Shown here piece by piece: positions 1 through 5,211 of a DNA stretch of 6,377 nt; the stretch's first letter is position 1, and each line of letters starts with the position of its first letter. Source of the stretch: Acidimicrobiaceae bacterium (GTDB taxonomy: Bacteria > Actinomycetota > Acidimicrobiia > Acidimicrobiales > Bog-793); NCBI GenBank assembly GCA_027306715.1, contig DAHUZG010000393.1:1-6377 (forward strand). Reading direction: 5' to 3'. Under the pieces are notes generated by a model. It made no database searches. It had not been told where the DNA came from and worked only from the letters and a program-made list of their open reading frames with translations. A program made the translations under genes and the position numbers.

Positions 1-2871
1 CAGCAGCTCGTGCAGCTCCTCGGCGTCGCGCGGGTCGGGGGCGGACTCGGCGACGACCTCGGCGACGATCGCCGGGTCGAGCCGCGTGAGGTCGTGGGCT
101 TCGAGCGGGATGCCGCGACGCAGGCCCACCGCCCGGGTGCGGCGCTCCTCGAGCGGGGCATCGTCGAGGTAGGTGTACGGACGGCCGGAGATGATCTCGT
201 GGGAGAGCAGGGACGCTTCGGGGGAGTCGACGCAGTGGGCGGTGATCTCGCCGCTGCGCAGGCGGCGGACGAGCGCCGCCAGGCCGTCGGCGTCGATCGC
301 CTCGCTCAGGCAGTCGTCCATCGTCTGGCGGACGATCGGGTGCTCGGGGAGGGTGATCGGGCCGGTGACGTTCTCCTGGCAGGCCGCCAGGGCCGGGAAG
401 ATCACCGCCATCAGGTCGTCGGCCTCCATCCGCTGGATCGCCGGCGGCAAGTGGCGGGTGCCCCGGTAACGGGGCGAGACGAGGCTGCGGCCGAGGTTCC
501 AGCGCCAGCGGCTGGTGAAGATGGGTGTCGGAAGGACCGCCTGCTCGAGGGTCTGGCGCACCGTCTCGGGCGAGAGGTAACGGGTCACCTCCTCGAGCGG
601 GAAGGAGTGCTGAGGGCCGAGCGAGAGGACGACGGCGTCGTCGTTGGCGGCTGCCTGCAGCTCGAAGTCGAAGCCGCGACAGAACTTCTTCCGCAGGGCA
701 AGGCCGAGGCCGCGGTTGACCCGCGCCCCGAACGGGGCGTGGACGACGAGCTGCATCCCGCCGGTGTCGTCGAAGAAGCGCTCGAGCACGAGCCGGCGCT
801 TCGTCGGCAGCACTCCGAGCTGGGCGAGCGCCGCGCCGAGGTAGGCGACAACCTCGTCGGCGGCCCGGCCGCCGACCCCGCTCCAGTCGGTCACCGCCCG
901 GCGCGCCGCGAAGACCGCGGCCGGCGGCCAGCTGGCCGGGCTGGCCGGGATGGCCGGTGCGCCCTCGCCGTCGGCGACGGCGCGGCGGGCCGGGTTCGGG
1001 TCGCCCACCCGCAGTGCCTCCTCGACGAGCGAGCGCAACGTGCACACCGCGTCGGCAAGCTCCGCCGTCCGCCCGGGCGCCTCGCCGAGCCAGAACGGCA
1101 GCGTCGGTGTCGCCCCCTCGGCGTCGACGACTCGCACGACTCCCTGCTCGACCCTGCGGATCCGCCAGGTGCTCGAGCCGAGCAGGAAGACGTCACCGGC
1201 CATCGCCTCGACCGCCCAGTCCTCGTGCACCGTGCCGACGACGGCCTCGTCGGGCTCGAGCAGCACCATGTAGTCGGCGAGCTCGGGGATCGCCCCGCCC
1301 GAGGTGGCGGCGGTGAGGCGCGCCCCCCGCCGGGGACGCAGCACGCCGTTCACACGGTCGCGGTGGACGTGGGCCCCGCGTAGGCCGCGGCCGGTGGTCA
1401 CGCCCTCGGAGACGAGCTCGAGGACCGCCTCGGCGTCACCGTCGCTGAGCGCCGCGTAGGGAGCGGAGCGCCGGTACAGCTCGAGCAGCTCGGCCTCGCC
1501 GACGCCGTCCGGCCCGGCGGCGGCGACCTCGGCGACGACCTGCTGGGCGAGGATGTCGAGCGGCGCGCGGGGGATGAGGACGGCGTCGAGGTCGCCGCCG
1601 GCGACGGCGCCGAAGAGGGCGACGCACTCGACGAGCTCGTCGCGGGTGAGCGGGAAGAGGCGCCCCTTCGGGACGCCGTCGAGGCGGTGCTCGGCACGCC
1701 CGACCCGCTGCAGGAAGGTGGCGATGCTGCGCGGCGAGGCGAGCTGGCAGACGAGGTCGACGGGGCCGACGTCGATCCCGAGCTCGAGCGAGGCGGTGGC
1801 GACGACGGCCTTCAGCTCGCCGGCGCGCAGCCGGCGCTCGATCGAGAGCCGGGTCGCTGTCGAGAGGCTGCCGTGGTGGGCGCTCACCACGTCGCCTCCG
1901 AGCTGCTCGCCGAGGAGGTGGGCGACGCGCTCGGCCATCCGACGGGTGTTGGTGAAGACCAGCGTGGTGCGGTGCTCGCCGATGAGAGCGGCGATGCGGG
2001 CAACGACCTCGTGCAGCTGCTCGGTGGCCATCACCGCCTCGAGCTCGCTGCCCGGCAGCTCGATCGCCAGGTCGAGGCGGCGGCGGTGGCCGACGTCGAC
2101 GACGGCGCAACGTGGCCTGCCGTCCTCGTCGCTCCGCTCAGGACCGGCGCCGACGAGCAGGCGGGCGATCTCCTCGATCGGGCGCTGGGTCGCCGAGAGG
2201 CCGATCCGGGTCGGCCGCCGGCGGGCGGGCGGCGGATCGGTGGCCCCGGCGGCAGCGGGCGGCGGTGCCGCCTGCACGCAACGGTCGAGCCGCTCGAGGG
2301 TGAGGGCGAGGTGCGAGCCGCGCTTGTCACGGGCGAGGGCGTGGATCTCGTCGACGATCACCGTCTCGACGCTCGCCAGCATCGCCCGGCCTCTCGGCGC
2401 CGTCACGAGCAGGTAGAGCGACTCCGGCGTCGTGACGACGATCTCCGGGCGGTCGCGCACCATGGCCTGGCGCGCCGAGGAAGGCGTGTCGCCGTTGCGC
2501 ACGGCGACACGCAGGGCCGGCACCTCGAGACCGAGCTCGGCGGCGATCACCGCGATCTCCCGCAGCGGCGTCTCGAGGTTCTCGCGCACGTCCACCGTGA
2601 GCGCCCGCAGGGGCGAGACGTAGACCACCGCCGTGCCCGAGCGACCGCGCTCGAGCACGGCGCGAAAGCAGCGGTCGATGGCGACGAGGAAGCCGGCGAG
2701 GGTCTTGCCGGACCCGGTCGGCGCGGCGATGAGCGTGTCGTCGCCGGCCGCGATCGAGCGCCACCCGAGAGCCTGGGCGGGCGTCGGCCCGGCGGGGAAG
2801 CGGCGCCGGAACCACTCGGCCACGGCGGGGTGGAATCCGGCGAGGGACTCGGTGCCGGCAGCGACGGTCAC
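1..2871 (-). CDS. lhr: Lhr-family large ATP-dependent DNA helicase (3' end outside the window)
   Basis: Superfamily 2 helicase of the Lhr type, a 3'-to-5' DNA translocase that unwinds tailed duplexes including RNA:DNA hybrids and is linked to DNA repair. I translated 957 codons with no stop; the frame leaves the window. RecA domain 1 (about 20-235) has Walker A P51-TGSGKT57, motif Ia VSPLRAL 85-91, RNGDTP 125-130, TTPES 147-151, DEIH 174-177 and GLSAT 224-228. RecA domain 2 (about 240-420) has VFTNTRR 305-311, AHHGSLS 331-337, SLELGID 361-367 and motif VI QRVGR 388-392. The Lhr-core signatures LDILAQQ, TSGGAIPE, WRIRRV (W569) and GGMQLVVHAPFG follow. The sequence ends near the end of the Lhr core, so a C-terminal extension as in roughly 1,500-residue bacterial Lhr proteins is possible but unseen. 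An in-frame TGA at 2902-2904 and no other start codon after it make GTG 2871 the most upstream start. Oddities are a Pro/Ala-rich insert (about 199-220) and Glu at 394 in motif VI. Confidence 0.95.
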   Translation of the reverse strand, partial: MTVAAGTESLAGFHPAVAEWFRRRFPAGPTPAQALGWRSIAAGDDTLIAAPTGSGKTLAGFLVAIDRCFRAVLERGRSGTAVVYVSPLRALTVDVRENLETPLREIAVIAAELGLEVPALRVAVRNGDTPSSARQAMVRDRPEIVVTTPESLYLLVTAPRGRAMLASVETVIVDEIHALARDKRGSHLALTLERLDRCVQAAPPPAAAGATDPPPARRRPTRIGLSATQRPIEEIARLLVGAGPERSDEDGRPRCAVVDVGHRRRLDLAIELPGSELEAVMATEQLHEVVARIAALIGEHRTTLVFTNTRRMAERVAHLLGEQLGGDVVSAHHGSLSTATRLSIERRLRAGELKAVVATASLELGIDVGPVDLVCQLASPRSIATFLQRVGRAEHRLDGVPKGRLFPLTRDELVECVALFGAVAGGDLDAVLIPRAPLDILAQQVVAEVAAAGPDGVGEAELLELYRRSAPYAALSDGDAEAVLELVSEGVTTGRGLRGAHVHRDRVNGVLRPRRGARLTAATSGGAIPELADYMVLLEPDEAVVGTVHEDWAVEAMAGDVFLLGSSTWRIRRVEQGVVRVVDAEGATPTLPFWLGEAPGRTAELADAVCTLRSLVEEALRVGDPNPARRAVADGEGAPAIPASPASWPPAAVFAARRAVTDWSGVGGRAADEVVAYLGAALAQLGVLPTKRRLVLERFFDDTGGMQLVVHAPFGARVNRGLGLALRKKFCRGFDFELQAAANDDAVVLSLGPQHSFPLEEVTRYLSPETVRQTLEQAVLPTPIFTSRWRWNLGRSLVSPRYRGTRHLPPAIQRMEADDLMAVIFPALAACQENVTGPITLPEHPIVRQTMDDCLSEAIDADGLAALVRRLRSGEITAHCVDSPEASLLSHEIISGRPYTYLDDAPLEERRTRAVGLRRGIPLEAHDLTRLDPAIVAEVVAESAPDPRDAEELHELL

Positions 2872-2877
2872 CTTGAC

Positions 2878-2905
2878 AGTGTAGGTGAGTCCGGGCGGGC
2901 GTCAT
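2878..2905 (-). promoter_or_regulatory. Candidate promoter of lhr giving a leaderless mRNA
   Basis: On the minus strand a -10-like hexamer TACACT (2883 to 2878, fits TANNNT) lies 16 nt after a weak -35-like ATGACG (2905 to 2900, four of six matches to TTGACA). Only 6 nt separate the -10 from the GTG start codon at 2871, so transcription would begin at or within a base of the start codon. No purine-rich ribosome binding site precedes GTG, which fits leaderless translation, a common mode in actinobacteria. The -35 abuts the LexA-type operator, so repressor binding there would block polymerase. The elements are short and the promoter is inferred. Confidence 0.5.
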
Positions 2906-2931
2906 CGAACCTCTGTTCGGTGAAGCCCGCC
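2894..2931 (-). terminator. 38-nt imperfect palindrome, possible terminator of the dehydrogenase operon
   Basis: Arms GGCGGGC (2931-2925 on the plus strand as GCCCGCC) and their complement (2894-2900) pair perfectly over 7 bp. Inside them are a mismatch, a 3-bp TCA/TGA pairing, a second mismatch, the 5-bp CGAAC/GTTCG arms and an AGAG loop, giving 15 of 17 possible pairs. As RNA it starts 26 nt after the dehydrogenase stop codon and could end that transcript. It has no U-run, so if it terminates it would be of the U-poor kind proposed in high-GC actinobacteria. Its centre is exactly that of the LexA-type box. Confidence 0.4.
2906..2919 (-). promoter_or_regulatory. LexA-type SOS box upstream of lhr
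   Basis: The 14-mer reads CGAAC-AGAG-GTTCG on the minus strand. Its two 5-bp arms are perfect inverted repeats, and it matches the Gram-positive/actinobacterial LexA consensus CGAACRNRYGTTCG at 13 of 14 positions. I found no second CGAAC-N4-GTTCG in the window. It ends 34 nt before the lhr start codon and abuts the candidate -35. Mycobacterial lhr is known to be induced by mitomycin C, so damage control of this gene is biologically sensible. LexA binding itself is inferred. Confidence 0.7.
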
Positions 2932-2948
2932 GCTGCCGGCGCTGCCGG
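2931..2948. repeat. Perfect 9-bp tandem duplication with a small hairpin
   Basis: CGCTGCCGG occurs twice in direct succession on the plus strand (2931-2939 and 2940-2948). The junction also forms a CCGGC-GCT-GCCGG hairpin (2936-2948) that begins 9 nt after the dehydrogenase stop. It may add to termination there or be a simple slippage duplication. Confidence 0.6.
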
Positions 2949-2957
2949 TGGAGGGGG

Positions 2958-3896
2958 TCAGTAGCCTCGCTCGAGATCGATGACGTTGCGCAGCGGCTCG
3001 CCGCGCAGGTAGCGCCCGAGGTTGTCGACGAACAGCGCCGCCGCCCGCTCGGGGATGCGAGTCGCCGACGCCCCCGACGAGTGGCTGGTGATGACGACGT
3101 TCGGCGCCGACCAGAGCGGGTCGTCGCTCGGGAGCGGCTCCGGCTCGGTCGTGTCGAGATAGGCGCCGGCGATCTCTCCCCGCTCGAGCGCGGCGACGAG
3201 CGCCGGCTGGTCGACGAGCGAGCCGCGGGCGATGTTGAACAGCCATCCCGTCCGCGCCATCGCCGCCAGCTCGGCGGCGCCGAACAGATTGGCCGTCTCC
3301 GGCGTGGCCGCCGCGGCGACGATCACCCAGTCGAACTCACCGAGGCGAGGACGCCACTCGTCCGAGCCGATCACCCCCTCCGCCCCGTCCGGATGGCGTC
3401 GTGCGCCGATCACCTCGACGCCGAAGGGGCGCAGCCGCCGGCCGATCGCCTCGCCGATGGACCCGTAGCCGACGACGAGCGCCCGCGAGTCGATCACCTC
3501 GCGCCGGGCAGCCGGCTGCAGCCACTGGTGGGCGTCGGTGGCATGGACGTAGCCGGCGAGGTTCTTCGCCGCCGCCAGCACGCACATCACGGTGAATTCG
3601 GCCACCGTCTCGGAATGCAGGCCGGCGCCGTTGGTAAGGGTGATGGAGCGTTCGTGCATCAGCCGCAACGGCAGGGTCTCCACGCCCGCGGACGTCGTCG
3701 AGACCCAGCGCAGGCCGGGCGACGAGGCGATCGCCTCCTCGTTCTGCGACGGCTTCCAGAAATGGGTGTGGAGCGCCTCGCACGAGCGCGCCGCCGCGGC
3801 GACGTCGTCACCGCCCTCGTACCAGACGGCGTCGACCTCGTCGGGAAGCTGCCCGTCGAGGTGCGGGCGGAGCATCTCCGGCAGCGCCACCCTCAT
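2958..3896 (-). CDS. D-isomer-specific 2-hydroxyacid dehydrogenase family protein
   Basis: Cytosolic oxidoreductase of 312 residues, the normal size for the glyoxylate/hydroxypyruvate reductase-like branch, which interconverts 2-keto acids and D-2-hydroxy acids. The Rossmann dinucleotide motif GYGSIG lies at 143-148. The catalytic triad is intact: Arg224 in NIARGSLVD, Glu253 in TEPEPLP and His272 in SHSSG. After the second Rossmann strand (VEVIG) comes Ala-Arg-Arg (165-167) in place of the Asp that binds the NAD ribose, so NADPH is the more likely cofactor (inference). The split N-terminal substrate domain (about 1-100) and the C-terminal return helix (about 285-312) are both present. ATG 3896 lies 31 nt after the M24 stop codon, so the two genes are probably cotranscribed. 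A weak GGACGGGG precedes the start. The exact substrate is not readable; glyoxylate, hydroxypyruvate or a branched or aromatic keto acid are all possible. Confidence 0.93.
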   Translation of the reverse strand: MRVALPEMLRPHLDGQLPDEVDAVWYEGGDDVAAAARSCEALHTHFWKPSQNEEAIASSPGLRWVSTTSAGVETLPLRLMHERSITLTNGAGLHSETVAEFTVMCVLAAAKNLAGYVHATDAHQWLQPAARREVIDSRALVVGYGSIGEAIGRRLRPFGVEVIGARRHPDGAEGVIGSDEWRPRLGEFDWVIVAAAATPETANLFGAAELAAMARTGWLFNIARGSLVDQPALVAALERGEIAGAYLDTTEPEPLPSDDPLWSAPNVVITSHSSGASATRIPERAAALFVDNLGRYLRGEPLRNVIDLERGY

Positions 3897-3927
3897 CGGC
3901 GGCCCCGTCCGGTCTGCTGCGACGCGA

Positions 3928-5118
3928 TCACACCTCGTAGATCTTCTGCTCGAGGCCGTGGATGTGCTCGGGCCCGTCGTCGTGGACGAGGTAGTTGTCG
4001 CAGGTGTAGCCGAAGACGCCGTTGCGGACGAAGTTCGGGTGACAGGTGATGTTCATGTCCCTGGCGATGGTCACCGTCTCGTCGTCGCGGATGAGCGGCC
4101 GCTCGACGAGGTCGTAGCCCTGGCCGTGGCAGTGGATCCGCTTCTCCGGCTCGCGCCCGTGCTCGACCATGAACTCCTGGTACTTCTCGAAGATCTCGGC
4201 GCAGCTTGCCCCGGGCCGCAGCTGATCGACGGTGAAGCGCTGCGCCTCGAGAGCGAAGTCGTACTCCTCGTGCAGCTCGTCGGGCGCCGAGCCGACGACG
4301 ACGGTCCGGCCGACCTCGCAGTACAGGCCGCCGGCGCCGCAGGCCTCGACGAGGATCGAGATGATGTCGCCGCGCTCGATCACCCGCTGCGCCTGGTGCT
4401 TCGGACGGATGAACCCGTCGGGCTCGCCCGGCTGGGCGGAGCCGACCATGAAGACGCCGTACTCGCTGCCGTGCGTGTACGCGTAGTGCTCTGCGGCGGC
4501 GATGATGTCGATGTCACGGATGCCCGGCTCGATCATGCCGATCGCTGCCGCCATCGTGTCGTCCTGCAGCTTGGCAGTGCCACGGATGAACGCGATCTCC
4601 TCGGCGGACTTGATCATCTTGAGCGAGTCGAGCTCCGCGGTGAGGTCGACGAAGGTGGCTCCCGACAGCTCCCGGCGGATCGTGTCCACCATCGGGAAGA
4701 CCATCTGGTGGGCGCCGACGATGCCGATGCGCCCCTTGGCATACGGCTGCAGCGCCTTCAAGGCGGCGCCGGTGTCGAGGCGCGAGCAGTAGTCGAGGGC
4801 GGGGAAGTAGGCCTCGGTGAGCCAGGTCCTCACCCCCGGAGCGGCCGGGTTGGAGCCGTCGAGATGCTGCGTGCCGCCCGCCGGGCCGTGCGAGACGAGC
4901 GTGACGTTGTCGCTGTCGCGCGGGAAGACGACCGAGGTGCCGTAGCCGCCCTGGGGGAAGTCCGTCAGGTAGCGGACGTAGCCCCAGTTCTCGTGGTCGG
5001 TCTGGGTGTAGAGGACGTCGATCCCCTGGCGCTCCATCAACTCCCGCACCGCCCGCCAGCGGCGCTCGAGCTCGGTCCGCGACATCGGGGCGTTCAGGCG
5101 GTCAGCTGGTGCGGTCAT
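3928..5118 (-). CDS. Divergent M24 (creatinase/prolidase-fold) protein with altered metal site
   Basis: 396 residues, two-domain layout of the Xaa-Pro aminopeptidase/creatinase family: N-terminal creatinase-like domain (about 13-160), a linker (LKMIKSAEEIAFIR, 166-179), then the pita-bread domain (about 180-390). In peptidases of this fold two metals are held by Asp, Asp, His, Glu, Glu. By motif alignment these positions are here Glu258, Glu268 (YCEVGRT), His331 (CHGQGY), His360 (TCHP) and Cys373 (TCDNYLV), so only the His is retained. Ordinary proline-peptidase activity is therefore doubtful. The protein may be a metal-free hydrolase as creatinase is, or bind a different metal. A strong ribosome binding site sets the ATG at 5118. 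An in-frame GTG at 5208 would add 30 low-complexity residues encoded across the intergenic hairpin and lacks a clear ribosome site. There is no signal peptide, so it should be cytosolic. It lies between an aryl-acid ligase and a hydroxyacid dehydrogenase, which suggests a metabolic rather than proteolytic job. Confidence 0.88.
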   Translation of the reverse strand: MTAPADRLNAPMSRTELERRWRAVRELMERQGIDVLYTQTDHENWGYVRYLTDFPQGGYGTSVVFPRDSDNVTLVSHGPAGGTQHLDGSNPAAPGVRTWLTEAYFPALDYCSRLDTGAALKALQPYAKGRIGIVGAHQMVFPMVDTIRRELSGATFVDLTAELDSLKMIKSAEEIAFIRGTAKLQDDTMAAAIGMIEPGIRDIDIIAAAEHYAYTHGSEYGVFMVGSAQPGEPDGFIRPKHQAQRVIERGDIISILVEACGAGGLYCEVGRTVVVGSAPDELHEEYDFALEAQRFTVDQLRPGASCAEIFEKYQEFMVEHGREPEKRIHCHGQGYDLVERPLIRDDETVTIARDMNITCHPNFVRNGVFGYTCDNYLVHDDGPEHIHGLEQKIYEV

Positions 5119-5123
5119 CTCGG

Positions 5124-5133
5124 CTCCCTCTCC
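5124..5133 (-). promoter_or_regulatory. Ribosome binding site that sets the M24 start
   Basis: On the minus strand GGAGAGGGAG ends 5 nt before the ATG at 5118. It is a strong purine-rich Shine-Dalgarno sequence at good spacing. It decides between this ATG and the in-frame GTG 90 nt upstream, which lacks one. Confidence 0.8.
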
Positions 5134-5173
5134 GGCCAACACGGCGTCGGCCCGGTCTCTCGGCAACAGCTTC

Positions 5174-5200
5174 CGGCCGCGCCCGGCGCCGGGGCGGCCG
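5174..5200 (-). terminator. GC-only hairpin between the ligase and M24 genes
   Basis: Perfect 7-bp arms CGGCCGC and GCGGCCG (5174-5180 and 5194-5200) enclose the 12-bp palindrome CCCGGCGCCGGG (5182-5193), with a single unpaired base at 5181. The RNA would have about 11 GC pairs and a GCGC loop. It begins 11 nt after the ligase stop codon. No U-run follows, so it could be a U-poor terminator, a partial terminator that lowers expression of the downstream genes, or a 3'-end stabiliser of the ligase mRNA. Confidence 0.45.
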
Positions 5201-5211
5201 CTCGACACGGC

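Noticed and set aside
10..1383. Plus-strand open frame of 457 residues
   Set aside because: It is antisense to the clearly recognisable Lhr sequence. Its product is Arg/Gly/Asp-rich with no family motif, typical of shadow frames in high-GC DNA.
2327..2905. Minus-strand open frame of 192 residues beginning within the lhr promoter
   Set aside because: It is out of frame with the Lhr sequence, which has perfect helicase motifs over the same bases; the product is Arg-rich without motifs.
1687..2964. Plus-strand open frame of 425 residues
   Set aside because: It runs antisense across the helicase motifs and the lhr control region. The composition is biased and no domain is recognisable.
3081..4049. 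Plus-strand open frame of 322 residues
   Set aside because: It is antisense to the hydroxyacid dehydrogenase and the end of the M24 gene, ending in an Arg-rich low-complexity tail; both opposite genes have intact motifs.
5134..5173. Possible internal promoter before the M24 gene (TTGCCG as a -35)
   Set aside because: No convincing -10 hexamer lies at suitable spacing.
5119..5208. N-terminal extension of the M24 protein from GTG 5208
   Set aside because: There is no clear ribosome site before this GTG, the extension is low-complexity and overlaps the hairpin, and a strong ribosome site precedes ATG 5118.
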